A stretch of DNA of 64,000 nt. Source: Burkholderiaceae bacterium DAT-1 (GTDB lineage: Bacteria; Pseudomonadota; Gammaproteobacteria; Burkholderiales; Chitinimonadaceae). Positions 17,111-28,675 of the stretch are shown here, piece after piece; the stretch's first letter is position 1; each line of letters begins with the position of its first letter. Under the pieces are notes generated by a model. That model saw only the letters and a program-made list of their open reading frames with translations. It was not told the DNA's origin and ran no database searches. The stretch is taken from positions 248,001 to 312,000 of the forward strand of contig JAHRBI010000007.1 of assembly GCA_019084025.1 (NCBI GenBank). The letters are read 5' to 3'. The position numbers and the translations under genes are program-made.

Positions 17111-18115
17111 ATGTCCCGATGTTTCCTCGTTACTCTGCTTTCCTTCATTTTTACACTGGCAGGTGCCACCACACCTGCGTGTCCCGAGGGGGCCAACGCA
17201 CCCATTCATGAGCACGCTTTCGTACCCATTCGGGGGATCGAGCAGTGGGTGACCATAGATGGCGAGCATTGTGGCAATCCGGTGATCTTGTTTGTGCACG
17301 GCGGTCCCGGCAATCCTTTGAGCCCATTCGCCGATGCACTCTTTGGTGACTGGCAGAAAGATTTCACGCTGGTGCAATGGGATCAGCGCGGGGCGGGACG
17401 GACCTATACGCGCAATAACCCCCATGAGGACTTGACTGTCCGTGGCATGGCTGATGATGGCGTCGCAGTGGCAGAACATGTGCTGACACGCCTCGGTAAG
17501 TCGAAACTCATATTGTGGGGCAGTTCCTGGGGGACGGTGCTTGCCCTGAATATGGCGGCGTCACGTTCTGATCTGTTTCACGCCTACATGGGCGTCTCGC
17601 ACATGGTAGGGCAGCGCCAAAATGAAGCGGCCAGCTTTGCCGCGACGCTGACACTTGCACGTGCTGCCAATGATCGTGATGCGTTAGCCGCGCTTGAATC
17701 GATGGGGCCGCCACCCTGGACCAATCCACGACATTTAGGCGCTCTGCGACGTGTGACGCGGAAATACGAGGCGATGGTATCGGATGCGGCGCCTAAGCAA
17801 TGGTGGCAAGCGGAGCAGGGGCCCGACTTTGACGAATCGGAAGCGTATGCTTGGCTGCAATTTGTCGGCATGCATGGCGACGGCATGTTTAGAACCGTGG
17901 ATATGGAACGCGATGTGCAGCGTCTGGATTTGCCTGTCTTCATCGTTCAGGGTGAGGCGGATTTGGTGACTCATCCTGCGGTGACTCGGCGCTGGTTTGA
18001 TGCCCTGAATGCACCGGAAAAGCAATTTACGGTCGTGGCGCGGGCCGGTCACGACCCGAACTTGCCGATGCTTGAGGCGCAATGGCTGCTGCTCAAGTCA
18101 CGTCGCTGGGAGTGA
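17111..18115 (+). CDS. Exported alpha/beta hydrolase (proline iminopeptidase-like)
   Basis: A 334-residue alpha/beta-hydrolase with a signal peptide (MSRCFLVTLLSFIFTLAGA). The oxyanion motif HGGPG (about residue 63) and the nucleophile elbow GSSWG (about residue 138) are typical of the S33 proline iminopeptidase group. The rest of the triad is Asp in GEADLVTHP and His in RAGHDPN. I chose ATG at 17111; the frame extends upstream but only this start gives the signal peptide. Peptidase or esterase activity outside the cytoplasm is likely; the natural substrate is not known. Confidence 0.85.
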   Translation: MSRCFLVTLLSFIFTLAGATTPACPEGANAPIHEHAFVPIRGIEQWVTIDGEHCGNPVILFVHGGPGNPLSPFADALFGDWQKDFTLVQWDQRGAGRTYTRNNPHEDLTVRGMADDGVAVAEHVLTRLGKSKLILWGSSWGTVLALNMAASRSDLFHAYMGVSHMVGQRQNEAASFAATLTLARAANDRDALAALESMGPPPWTNPRHLGALRRVTRKYEAMVSDAAPKQWWQAEQGPDFDESEAYAWLQFVGMHGDGMFRTVDMERDVQRLDLPVFIVQGEADLVTHPAVTRRWFDALNAPEKQFTVVARAGHDPNLPMLEAQWLLLKSRRWE

Positions 18116-20482
<2,367 letters not shown>

Positions 20483-20504
20483 TACTGAATCCGTTGATTC
20501 AATC

Positions 20505-20536
20505 AAAATGGCTCGGGAATCCGAGCCATTTTTTAA
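20505..20536. terminator. Rho-independent terminator after the M4 protease gene
   Basis: AAAATGGCTCGG / CCGAGCCATTTT with a GAAT loop and a T-rich tail on the plus strand; on the minus strand it can also stop the MFS gene ending at 20646. Confidence 0.9.
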
Positions 20537-20645
20537 TTTAGAAGAGCAAAATCTAGGGCTACGAATGCGGATTACTTGTCCTTCAGGCTGGCGAATCTCT
20601 GGTATGCCGTGGTGGGAAAGGTCAAAAGTACCATCCAAGCCGCTG

Positions 20646-21776
20646 TCATTTCTTCTGCTGGAGTGCTGCCAACCCCGCAATCACAGCAAAGATCGACAGT
20701 GCGCTCACACTGCAGGCAACAATGCGTAATTGACCGAATGCTTCATGCAGAGGCGATATGCAGAGCATGAGCACGAAGCCCAGCAGTGCGCCTGTGTTCG
20801 GAAGGTTATTAAAGTACTTGAGTGCATCCGGATGAATAGCTGCAAGCGTACTGACTTGCTGCCGCCAGGCGAGCATGTAGATCGCAAATACGCATCCAAG
20901 CAGAATGGCAGACAGAAACCAGACATACAGCGGCATCGCTTTCATGATGACGAGCATCGCCATGAGCACTGGCAACATCCAGGCCGGAAGAAGAATCCAG
21001 CGCTCGTTCAGCTTGAGCCGGAATATACCCAGTGCAAACGTAAATAAAACCGCACTGGCATACACTGCACTGACGACAGCACCACCGAGAAAAATAGCGT
21101 GCTGTCTGCCAAATTGCTGTTGCAGCAGATACACCGCATTGGCCGCCAGCAGGCAATACGCAGCATAAATCAGCCTGACCGCCCACTCATTCAACTTCCA
21201 GTCGATCGTGAAAGCTGGCGTTACTTGCGAACTTGAGGCTGGTGGAATGGGCATCCAGTTCAATGTTGCCCAGCGCAATGTCACGACGATCAATAAGGCG
21301 ACTGCAAAGACTGCCCAAGCGGGCAATCCTCCAATCAATATTGGTCCCAGAAGCATGCCCGCGAAGCGCAGACCAGTGCCCACTCTGTCATTCGCAATTT
21401 GCCCATCGCGACCAGCATGAGCAAATGCCTGACAATCTACATAGAGCGTCAGCGCATTGATCAAAAAGCACATTAAAACATGGACGCATAGATAGGCAGC
21501 AGGCTGGCCGGCAAGGCTAAACGCCAATACGAGGAACAGGCCCGGCACTAGTACAAGTCTCTGTAAGAAGTGGACGGGCAACTGCTGAAATCTTGAGCCG
21601 TAATGCACCCCGGCAATTGATGCAAGCGCGCCGCCCGCAAGTGTTATCCCCAGCCATACAGCACGCTCTGTCGCAGCAAAACTGATGAGGACATATTGCG
21701 GCAAGACATTCATCAATGCAGATGAAAGCAGGGAAAAGCACAGAAAGGGAATGTTAAATCTGAATAGGGATCGCAT
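20646..21776 (-). CDS. MFS-like membrane transporter
   Basis: A 376-residue very hydrophobic protein with about 11-12 predicted transmembrane helices and no large soluble domain. The spacing of helices, a pseudo-repeat of two halves separated near residue 185, and the loop GVHYGSRFQQ between TM2 and TM3 fit the major facilitator superfamily, though it is slightly short. I recognise no subfamily or substrate. It lies 71 bases after the CdsA-like gene on the same strand and may be cotranscribed with it. Confidence 0.65.
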   Translation of the reverse strand: MRSLFRFNIPFLCFSLLSSALMNVLPQYVLISFAATERAVWLGITLAGGALASIAGVHYGSRFQQLPVHFLQRLVLVPGLFLVLAFSLAGQPAAYLCVHVLMCFLINALTLYVDCQAFAHAGRDGQIANDRVGTGLRFAGMLLGPILIGGLPAWAVFAVALLIVVTLRWATLNWMPIPPASSSQVTPAFTIDWKLNEWAVRLIYAAYCLLAANAVYLLQQQFGRQHAIFLGGAVVSAVYASAVLFTFALGIFRLKLNERWILLPAWMLPVLMAMLVIMKAMPLYVWFLSAILLGCVFAIYMLAWRQQVSTLAAIHPDALKYFNNLPNTGALLGFVLMLCISPLHEAFGQLRIVACSVSALSIFAVIAGLAALQQKK

Positions 21777-21847
21777 TACACAGGCCGATCCACATGGAAT
21801 GGCGACTGGTCCAGATCATGCACGCTAGAATCAGTTGGGAAACTCAT

Positions 21848-22783
21848 TTAGTACGCCAGATATATATAAAACCAGAAAACAGGCACCACAAAGATCAGGC
21901 TATCGCAACGATCGAGCAGTCCACCCTGTCCGGGCAGGAGCGTGCCACTGTCCTTGACGCCGGCTTCTCGCTTCCAGGTACTTGCGACCAGATCACCGAG
22001 CGTGCCCAGCATACAGATGCAGCAACCAACAATGGCACCTTCCCATGCTGGACGCTGCATGAGCCCGGGGAAAATGGCAGCGCCAAGCAAGCTGCACACG
22101 GTGATGCCAAACAGCAGACCTTCCCGGGTTTTCTTGGGGCTGACCCTTGGGATCAAGGGATGTTTCCCTAGCAGCTTTCCACCCAGCCACTGCATGCTGT
22201 CCGAGATCATGGTGATCAGAAAGCAGGTAAAGGCAGCGCCTCTACCCGAATACGGGCCGGGTACTTGCATAAATACGAGTGCCGTCGAAAAACCGGTCAA
22301 TCCGATTGAGGTAAATAGCACCCACTGAACGGGCGCAACTTCGATAAACATTCCTTCAGCACCCACGATCAGCATGCGTGCTGAAGGTAACACTATCAGC
22401 AGTGCCAGAAGCATGACAATCAAAGCAAGGGGCGGAGAATACACAACGCTCGCTGGTACGAGTATTGCCAATAGCGCTCCCAGTATCTGATATCCGCGCT
22501 CACGCTCGGCAGGCAGGTTCAGCAATCGGATTGCCTCGCCAGCCAGTGCTGCGCCGAGAATGGAATACACCAGGATGCTGACGGATGGCCCGATCAGCGT
22601 GCCCAGCGCCACGACGATCACCACAGGCCACCAGGACTGGATCGCGTCACGTGTAGGTCGATGATTGCGTGATTTCGGATGGAGTATGGCTAACAGGTTG
22701 ACTGTACCGATAAACAGCAGGACATACCCCAGCGCGATACACAAGCCACTTTGTAGCCATGTGCTAAAAATGAAGTTTTTCAT
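21848..22783 (-). CDS. CdsA-like phosphatidate cytidylyltransferase family protein
   Basis: A 311-residue integral membrane protein with about eight transmembrane segments. The C-terminal signature reads STWKREAGVKDSGTLLPG then QGGLLDRCDS, matching the CDP-diglyceride synthetase pattern S-x-x-K-R-x4-K-D-x-G ... G-G-x-x-D-R-x-D except that the usual His before Gly-Gly is Gln. I used ATG at 22783 (MKNFIFSTW); an upstream TTG would add 12 residues. It is not next to rseP, dxr or uppS as the housekeeping cdsA is, so it is more likely a paralogue with another polar lipid or lipid-linked substrate. Confidence 0.78.
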   Translation of the reverse strand: MKNFIFSTWLQSGLCIALGYVLLFIGTVNLLAILHPKSRNHRPTRDAIQSWWPVVIVVALGTLIGPSVSILVYSILGAALAGEAIRLLNLPAERERGYQILGALLAILVPASVVYSPPLALIVMLLALLIVLPSARMLIVGAEGMFIEVAPVQWVLFTSIGLTGFSTALVFMQVPGPYSGRGAAFTCFLITMISDSMQWLGGKLLGKHPLIPRVSPKKTREGLLFGITVCSLLGAAIFPGLMQRPAWEGAIVGCCICMLGTLGDLVASTWKREAGVKDSGTLLPGQGGLLDRCDSLIFVVPVFWFYIYLAY

Positions 22784-22998
22784 CGTCTGGGATGATAGAT
22801 GGATATTGGGTTGAATCAAATTGGTTTGCGTGCATTCAAAGCATAAGGTGTTGCTTTTGATAAGCAGGAGGCATGCCGGCTTTGTGTCTACCCATCGACG
22901 CAGCCTGGTTGTCGTTACATCTGACTGGACATCATGTCACTGTTGTCATTCAAATAAGTTCGACTGAACGATGAGGGTCGATAGACAGTCTGAATGCA
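22784..22998. other. Intergenic DNA, nothing recognised
   Basis: Between the CdsA-like start and the ssrA terminator there is no gene or known site that I can support; the part next to 22783 should contain the promoter of the cdsA-like gene. Confidence 0.5.
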
Positions 22999-23029
22999 CA
23001 AAAAAATCGGGCCGCATCAAGCGGCCCGA
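22999..23029 (-). terminator. Rho-independent terminator downstream of ssrA
   Basis: On the minus strand TCGGGCCGC / GCGGCCCGA with a 5-base loop, followed by seven or more T. It lies about 110 bases after the mature tmRNA 3' end, so the precursor is trimmed. Confidence 0.85.
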
Positions 23030-23139
23030 CCGTAAAAATGTTGTCTTAAATGTTGTCATTTCGTGGCTGAAACCATACGAAAACTGCAATATTTAAGACA
23101 CCATGAAAACAATAAGTGCTTGATTTTCATGGGTTATGT

Positions 23140-23503
23140 TGGTGGAGGCGGCGGGGATCGAACCCGCGTCCGGAAGTCCTCTACAGTGAGTTCTACATGC
23201 TTAGTCTGGCCAACTTGAGTTTAGGTGCTGGCACGCCGACCGACAGGCTTGACAGCAACGAGTCACCTTAAGTTTAGCGTCCGATCAAGTGACCCGACCG
23301 TACGCGATCCTGCTGAGAATGACGCTGCTGCAGGTTACCCTGCCACACCGACAGGCCAGTGTGTGCAGCGACCGGCTGGATTAAGCAGCCAGTGCGTAAG
23401 TTTCGTCGTTTGCGACTATTTCTGTTCAGTGTTTTACGGGGTGACTGAGATCCCGGCATGCCCTCATCCGCTTCGCAACCCCCGTCGAAGCCATGTCGCC
23501 CCC
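23140..23503 (-). ncRNA. ssrA: Transfer-messenger RNA (tmRNA)
   Basis: A 364-nucleotide tmRNA that rescues stalled ribosomes and tags their products for proteolysis. The 5' end reads GGGGGCGACATGG on the minus strand, and the 3' end is the tRNA-Ala-like acceptor with the T-arm sequence GGTTCGAATCC-like (here GGTTCGATCCC) and an encoded CCA. The resume codon and tag are visible at 23381-23413. Ends are set by pairing of the acceptor arm and may be off by one or two bases. Confidence 0.96.
23381..23413 (-). other. tmRNA tag-peptide reading frame (ANDETYALAA)
   Basis: GCA AAC GAC GAA ACT TAC GCA CTG GCT GCT followed by TAA inside ssrA. The Ala-Leu-Ala-Ala end is the ClpXP degradation signal. 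From memory the same tag occurs in Neisseria and Chromobacterium, which supports the taxonomic reading. Confidence 0.95.
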
Positions 23504-23532
23504 GGTGGTGATTCGCAGAATCAGCAACCTAA

Positions 23533-24216
23533 CTATACCACAGATGCACCTAATAGGTCGAGCAAAGCAAGCGGCTGCGGGATACGTACGTCCGCGCCCC
23601 ATTGGTCTGGATGCTCCTCTGGTGCGATATAGCCCCAGTCCGCCAGCACGGTTTGCATGCCGGCATTGCGGCCTGCCTCGATATCACGCTCGGCATCGCC
23701 CACATACCAGCATTGCTCGGGCGGGATACCCAGCAGCGATGCTGCGTGGAACATTGGCTTGGGGTCAGGCTTGGGTACGCCTACCGTATCGCCTGACACA
23801 ATCGCGCCTGGCTCGCTGATAAAGCCGAGTGTCGGCACCAGCGGATCGGTGAAGCGCATCGGCTTGTTAGTGACGATGCCCCAGCGAATGCCCATGCGAT
23901 CCAGCCCTTGTAGCATCTCGTTCACGCCGTCGAACAGACGGGTGGCATCGGCAAAGCTGAGCTCGTACAGATCCAGAAAGCGCTGACGCAAGCCATCGAA
24001 TTCAGGATGTTCGCGATCAATTCCGAATCCCAGTCGAATCAGTCCGCGAGCACCATGACTGGCGATCGGACGGATGAGCGCATGATCAACCGGCGCGCGG
24101 TCATGCTCGGCCAGTAAACGATTCAATGCAGCACCGAGATCTAGTGCGGTATCGGCCAAAGTGCCATCCAGATCGAACAGGACGGCACGTGGGCGCGGGG
24201 AGGGCGTGGCCATCAT
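23533..24216 (-). CDS. gph: HAD-family phosphatase (phosphoglycolate / MurNAc-6-P phosphatase type)
   Basis: A 227-residue cytosolic HAD hydrolase. The nucleophile motif is FDLDGTLADT (Asp15 and Asp17), motif II/III is TNKPMRF with the Lys, and motif IV is GDAERDIEAG. Its start overlaps the ubiG stop as ATGA, so the two are translationally coupled. In many gamma- and betaproteobacteria this ubiG-linked gph paralogue is MupP, which dephosphorylates MurNAc-6-phosphate in cell-wall recycling; phosphoglycolate is the older assignment. The sequence does not decide between them. Confidence 0.88.
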   Translation of the reverse strand: MMATPSPRPRAVLFDLDGTLADTALDLGAALNRLLAEHDRAPVDHALIRPIASHGARGLIRLGFGIDREHPEFDGLRQRFLDLYELSFADATRLFDGVNEMLQGLDRMGIRWGIVTNKPMRFTDPLVPTLGFISEPGAIVSGDTVGVPKPDPKPMFHAASLLGIPPEQCWYVGDAERDIEAGRNAGMQTVLADWGYIAPEEHPDQWGADVRIPQPLALLDLLGASVV

Positions 24217-24944
24217 GCTTCGAGGCGCCTGCAGGCAATCATGTAATTGACCGAGGTATCCTGCGTCAGTGAGTAGGTTTTGCTCAGCAGATCGTAGCCC
24301 AGGCCCGCCATGGATTCGAGCGACATGCCGGCGTTGCGGGTCATGCGGATCAATTCCGATGGTTTGATGAAGCGAGCATACTCGTGCGTGCCACGTGGCA
24401 GCAGACCCAGCACATATTCAGCACCGATCACGGCTTGCAGATAGGCCTTGGGATTGCGGCTGAGTGTGGAGAAGAAAATCCAGCCACCCGGCTTGACCAG
24501 TGTAGCGCAGGCGCGCACCACGCTTTCCGGATCGGGTACGTGTTCCAGCATTTCCATGCAGGTGACCACATCGAAGCTGGCTGGTGCTTCAGCAGCCAGC
24601 GCTTCAACGGCGACCAGCCGATACTGCATCTTCACCCCGGCTTCGAGTGCATGCAGGCGGGCGATTTTCAGTGATTTGTCGGCAAGGTCGATACCTGTGA
24701 CATCTGCACCTTTACGCGCCATGGATTCGGCCAGAATGCCGCCACCACAGCCTACATCCAGCACAGTTTTGCCACTGATGCTGGCATGGTCGTCAATATA
24801 GCCAAGGCGTAGCGGGTTGATTTCATGCAGCGGCTTGAACTCGCTGGTCTCATCCCACCACTTGTGCGCCAGTTCGGCAAATTTGGCCAGTTCGGCCTGA
24901 TCGACATTCTCGTCGCGACGGGTATCGCTGATCACTTCACTCAT
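24213..24944 (-). CDS. ubiG: Ubiquinone biosynthesis O-methyltransferase
   Basis: A 243-residue class I SAM-dependent methyltransferase that performs both O-methylations of ubiquinone synthesis. The SAM loop VLDVGCGGGILAE (about 60-72), the acidic motif GIDLADKSL and CMEMLEHVPDP are all present, and the N-terminal WWDE segment is typical of UbiG. First gene of the ubiG-gph unit with a 4-base overlap to gph. Confidence 0.95.
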   Translation of the reverse strand: MSEVISDTRRDENVDQAELAKFAELAHKWWDETSEFKPLHEINPLRLGYIDDHASISGKTVLDVGCGGGILAESMARKGADVTGIDLADKSLKIARLHALEAGVKMQYRLVAVEALAAEAPASFDVVTCMEMLEHVPDPESVVRACATLVKPGGWIFFSTLSRNPKAYLQAVIGAEYVLGLLPRGTHEYARFIKPSELIRMTRNAGMSLESMAGLGYDLLSKTYSLTQDTSVNYMIACRRLEA

Positions 24945-25002
24945 GAGTGCACCCGAATCCGGATTGGCTGGAAAAACGCTATTTTACGCTGCAACGCGAT
25001 AA

Positions 25003-26313
25003 TCAGGAACCGCGAATGCGATCTCCCCACCAGCGCGCCTTGTCGATAATCTGACCTTGATCAAGGGTCTTTGGTTGACGGCTGTCCAGCACTTGCCGGC
25101 CCGCCACCCACACATGTTGTACTTGCTCACGGCCTGCGGCATAGACCAAGTGTGAAATCGGATCATAACAAGGCGTGGTTTCCAGTTCGTCGAGCTTGAT
25201 GGCAACCACATCGGCGAATTTGCCCGCTTCAAGCGAACCAATCTTATTCGCCAGACCCAGCGCAGTCGCACCGCCCAGCGTGGCCATTTCCAGCGCTTCC
25301 CAAGCTGGAATCGACTCGGGATGCTGGCTTTGCACTTTGGGTAGCAAGCCGGCGAGACGGGTTTCTGCAAACATATCCAGCTTATTGTTGCTGGCTGCCC
25401 CATCCGTGCCGATACCCACATTGATCCCGGCTTGGCGATAGGCGGTGATCGGCGCAATGCCTGAAGCTAATTTCAGATTCGAGGTGGCATTGTGCGCGAC
25501 ATGCACGCCGTATTGGCGCGTGAGGGCGATCTCTTCTTCATTCAGATGCACCATGTGCGCAGCAATCAGGCGCGGGCTCAGCATGCCCAGTTTCTCCAGT
25601 CGTGCCAGCGGACGCACGCCATGATCCTTGAGGCCGCCATTTACTTCATCCATGGTCTCGTGGATATGGCAGTGGATACGGCAATCCCATTGCTCGGCCA
25701 GTTCCACCACGCGGCAGAAGGTATCATCGGCGACCGTAAAAGGGGCATGCGGCGCGAGGGTGAATTGCACCAGTGACTCGCCCTTGAATGCGTTGCGAGC
25801 TTCAATGGCGCGTTCAATATAGGCGCCGGCATTGGCTGCATAGGGGGTCGGAAATTCCAGAATCGAGCAGCCGACTGCGGTTCGCATATGCGCTTTGATG
25901 GCAGAACGGGCAACCGCCTCATGCTCAAAATACATGTCATTGATGGTGGTCGTGCCGCTGCGGAACATCTCCAGCATGGCAAGTTGGCAGCCATCGAATA
26001 CAAACTCGTCCGAGACATGCTTGGCCTCGGCTGGCCAGATGTGATTCTGCAACCAGTCCATCAGCGCCAGATCATCAGCCAGTCCACGCAACAAAGTCAT
26101 GGCGGAATGGCCGTGCAGATTCACAAAGCCGGGCATCAGCACATGGCCGGGCAGTTCGCGGTGTTCGGCATCGGGGTAGCGGGTACGTGCCTCAGCAGCG
26201 GGCAGGATGGCTTCGATGCGCTCGCCTGTGATAACCAGCGCGTGGTGTTTCAGGGATTGATTGCGTGGAACAACCGGGACAATCCACTCGGGGTATAAAA
26301 TCGTTGTAGTCAT
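25003..26313 (-). CDS. mtaD: TRZ/ATZ family hydrolase, likely 5'-methylthioadenosine/S-adenosylhomocysteine deaminase
   Basis: A 436-residue cytosolic amidohydrolase. Metal ligands: His67 and His69 (NLHGHSAM), a His in HCHIHET, a His in HMVHLNEEE and the Asp of GTDGAASNN. The SNLKLASG and GALALG-like C-terminal motifs are typical of the MtaD/SsnA group, which deaminates adenine nucleosides. It is encoded just upstream of ubiG, a common pairing in betaproteobacteria; a link through recycling of the SAM by-product S-adenosylhomocysteine is plausible. Substrate is predicted from family only. Confidence 0.85.
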   Translation of the reverse strand: MTTTILYPEWIVPVVPRNQSLKHHALVITGERIEAILPAAEARTRYPDAEHRELPGHVLMPGFVNLHGHSAMTLLRGLADDLALMDWLQNHIWPAEAKHVSDEFVFDGCQLAMLEMFRSGTTTINDMYFEHEAVARSAIKAHMRTAVGCSILEFPTPYAANAGAYIERAIEARNAFKGESLVQFTLAPHAPFTVADDTFCRVVELAEQWDCRIHCHIHETMDEVNGGLKDHGVRPLARLEKLGMLSPRLIAAHMVHLNEEEIALTRQYGVHVAHNATSNLKLASGIAPITAYRQAGINVGIGTDGAASNNKLDMFAETRLAGLLPKVQSQHPESIPAWEALEMATLGGATALGLANKIGSLEAGKFADVVAIKLDELETTPCYDPISHLVYAAGREQVQHVWVAGRQVLDSRQPKTLDQGQIIDKARWWGDRIRGS

Positions 26314-26471
26314 ATTTTTTGCCTGAAATGTAAACGGTCATGCGCTGCACGAATTCATTGCTTTGCCAGATGGCAGCGACGTTTCAAATAGCAAATCGGT
26401 CTATTCTCCGCCTGATCGATTCATCTTGCAAATGAAAGGCATTCACTAAAACGTGTAAGCAATTACATGTG

Positions 26472-28337
26472 TCAGCTTAGCTGATCCGGCCCCATAAAAC
26501 GGGATGGATCAATCGCGCGCGCCAGATCACGCTCAATCGGCCAGGGCTCATGCTCGATCTGCGCCGCAAGCAATTCTGCCATCAACCCTGACCACACCAG
26601 TCCACGCGCGCCAAATCCGTTGATGGCATATAGACCTGCCTCCCGCTTGAGTAAGTGCGGACTGCCGATATGTTTGGGCTGGAAAGCGGTGACATCAGCG
26701 AGTTGGCCTACAACGGGCATGCGATCAATGGTGCGCGGGCGTTTGCAGCGACGGCCTGCCACGGGTGTCGAAATATTTTGCTGCTCAAGCATCTCTTGCA
26801 TTAGGCCAAGATTGGCTGCATGCGCAATGGATTCGTCCGCATCAATCGGGCTGGAACCCATACAGGCTAGGCCGCCCACCGAGGGGGTTAGGTAGCCTTT
26901 GCGGCAGACGACCAGCTTAGGGAGTGTGACTTCACCGGCGGGCAGATGAGAAACATAACGCTCGTCTGCGCCAATCTTAAGCTCGGGGCGCAGGCGGGTG
27001 GCGTCGGCGGCATTGGCCAGAATCAGGACGGGGGCGCTGGCGATGATCTGTCCGACTGCGTCTAGTGCAAGCCAGTTTTCGCCCTGCCGTTGAATTCGCT
27101 CGGTGCGCGTACCTGTGACCAAGGTGAGCGCGTTACCGCATGCATTCGCCAGTGCCTTGACGAGTAAGGGGGGCTGAATCCAGGCAGCCAGAGGGAAGTG
27201 CAGGGCACCTGCGTTTAATGGTAAACCTGCAAGCGCACTTGCCTCATCCTGCTCAATCCAGCGGGCATAGTCGTGTTGCCAGCCTTGCTGGGCAGCAATG
27301 CGGCGGAAGCGTTCTGTCTCTTCTGTATCGCGTGCAAGTTGTAAAGCGCCGGTCATGTTGTGTGCGGTGCCGATTGCTTTGAGCCGACGTAATCCATACA
27401 GGAAACTGGCGCGAACCAGTCTAGCCTGCAGATTGTCATCCGCGCTAACGACAGGCCGAAAGGCGCCCACATGGTTGCCGCTGGCTTTGCGAGCAAGGTC
27501 TGTTTCGGACTCGATCAGGGTGACACGCCAGCCGCGCGAGCACAGTCGCTCTGCTGCGCTTATACCTGCAATGCCACCGCCAATCACAATGACATGGCGA
27601 TCCGTTGGCTCGACTGGAGTGGGGCGCGGACTGCGGAAGTGGCCCGAGAGCATTTGTCGTTTGCGTCCGAACCCTTCGCGTTTTTCAACCAAGAAGCCTG
27701 CCGCGATTAGTCCTCTGCGTACATCACCGGCTACGGTGTAGGTCGCCAATGTTGCACCTGGGCCGCTCAAGCGGGCGAATTGTTTGAATAAATGCGCCTG
27801 CCAGAGCTGCGGATTCTTGGCGGGCGCAAATCCATCCAGATAAAACGCATCGGCAGACGCCTGCAGTTGCGGCAACTGTTCCAGTGCATCGCCCAGCATC
27901 AGGGTAAGCGTGACCTTGCCGCTATCCAGATTCAGACGATGGAATCCATCCATCAGCAGGGGCCAATGAGCATTCAGTTCGCCTGCTAAAGCCGCCAGTT
28001 CCGGCGAGTCTGCAAATAGGCGAGCATGCAGAACACGCAAGTCATCGGCAGAAAAGGGAAAGAGCTCCACGCTGGCAAAATGCAGAAATTCACTGCGCTC
28101 CGGATCATTGCGCCATGCCTGCCAGGTCACCAGAAAATTCAGCCCCAGCCCGAATCCGGTTTCAACAACGGTAAAACGGCGTCGATTGCGCCAGCGTTCC
28201 GGCAAGCCATTTCCCGCCATAAAGACATGCTGAGCCTGATCGAGCCCGCCATCCTTGCTGTGATAAATATCGTCAAAGGCGGCTGAGAAAGGAATGCCTT
28301 CAGGCGTGAATTCAAGGCGGGCAGGGGTGATGGGCAT
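26472..28337 (-). CDS. mnmC: Bifunctional tRNA (mnm5s2U34) methyltransferase / FAD-dependent cmnm5s2U34 oxidoreductase
   Basis: A 621-residue enzyme for the last two steps of wobble-uridine modification. The N-terminal MnmD methyltransferase part (about 1-235) has ETGFGLGLNFLVTW and YLDGFAPAKNPQLW. The C-terminal oxidase part starts with the FAD motif VIVIGGGIAGISAAERL (about 252) and ends with a DAO-fold motif GFGARGLVWSGL. Length and domain order match MnmC. The 158 bases upstream of the mtaD gene separate the two. The mnmC promoter shares its intergenic space with the divergent toxin-antitoxin operon. Confidence 0.95.
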   Translation of the reverse strand: MPITPARLEFTPEGIPFSAAFDDIYHSKDGGLDQAQHVFMAGNGLPERWRNRRRFTVVETGFGLGLNFLVTWQAWRNDPERSEFLHFASVELFPFSADDLRVLHARLFADSPELAALAGELNAHWPLLMDGFHRLNLDSGKVTLTLMLGDALEQLPQLQASADAFYLDGFAPAKNPQLWQAHLFKQFARLSGPGATLATYTVAGDVRRGLIAAGFLVEKREGFGRKRQMLSGHFRSPRPTPVEPTDRHVIVIGGGIAGISAAERLCSRGWRVTLIESETDLARKASGNHVGAFRPVVSADDNLQARLVRASFLYGLRRLKAIGTAHNMTGALQLARDTEETERFRRIAAQQGWQHDYARWIEQDEASALAGLPLNAGALHFPLAAWIQPPLLVKALANACGNALTLVTGTRTERIQRQGENWLALDAVGQIIASAPVLILANAADATRLRPELKIGADERYVSHLPAGEVTLPKLVVCRKGYLTPSVGGLACMGSSPIDADESIAHAANLGLMQEMLEQQNISTPVAGRRCKRPRTIDRMPVVGQLADVTAFQPKHIGSPHLLKREAGLYAINGFGARGLVWSGLMAELLAAQIEHEPWPIERDLARAIDPSRFMGPDQLS

Positions 28338-28375
28338 GGAAATTCAATAACTTGGTGATATGATGGGTGTGTAAT

Positions 28376-28396
28376 ACAAAACGTACTACGTTTTGT
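28376..28396. promoter_or_regulatory. Perfect palindromic operator of the toxin-antitoxin operon
   Basis: Arms ACAAAACGTA and TACGTTTTGT around one central C, a perfect 21-base palindrome. It lies 22 bases before the antitoxin start and 39 bases from the divergent mnmC start, the expected place for autorepression by the antitoxin/toxin complex. Confidence 0.75.
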
Positions 28397-28417
28397 CATC
28401 AAGGTGGAGAATGTTTA

Positions 28418-28675
28418 ATGCGCTCAACTGGTTCTTTGGCTGACAAGCCTATGCTCAATGCCCGCATTCCAGCCGAACTTGCCTCAAATCTGGCGAAGCT
28501 GCAACAAGCTACAGGCCGTAGTAAAACCGAACTGACGATTGAAGCCTTGAGCCGCTATGTTGAGGCTGAAAGCTGGCAGATTCAAGAAATTCAGTCAGCT
28601 ATTGTCGAAGCTGATCGCGGAGAATTTGCGCCCGATGATGAAGTAAAGGCGCTATTTGGGCGCTATGCAGATTAA
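28418..28675 (+). CDS. Type II antitoxin, ribbon-helix-helix (ParD/RelB-like)
   Basis: An 85-residue DNA-binding antitoxin. The segment MLNARIPAELASNLAKLQQ gives the beta strand and first helix of a ribbon-helix-helix fold (about 12-45), and the C-terminal acidic tail (ADRGEFAPDDEVKALF) is the likely toxin-binding part. I chose ATG at 28418, preceded by AGGTGGAG; a start at 28367 is possible but would place the operator inside the gene. It overlaps the toxin gene by 11 bases. Confidence 0.85.
   Translation: MRSTGSLADKPMLNARIPAELASNLAKLQQATGRSKTELTIEALSRYVEAESWQIQEIQSAIVEADRGEFAPDDEVKALFGRYAD

Noticed and set aside
23140-23175. tRNA-like 3' end that could be called a tRNA gene
   Set aside because: It is the acceptor/T-arm half of tmRNA; no anticodon stem of a normal tRNA is present.
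23225-23632. Plus-strand open frame of 135 codons over ssrA
   Set aside because: It overlaps the tmRNA completely; the RNA features explain the sequence.
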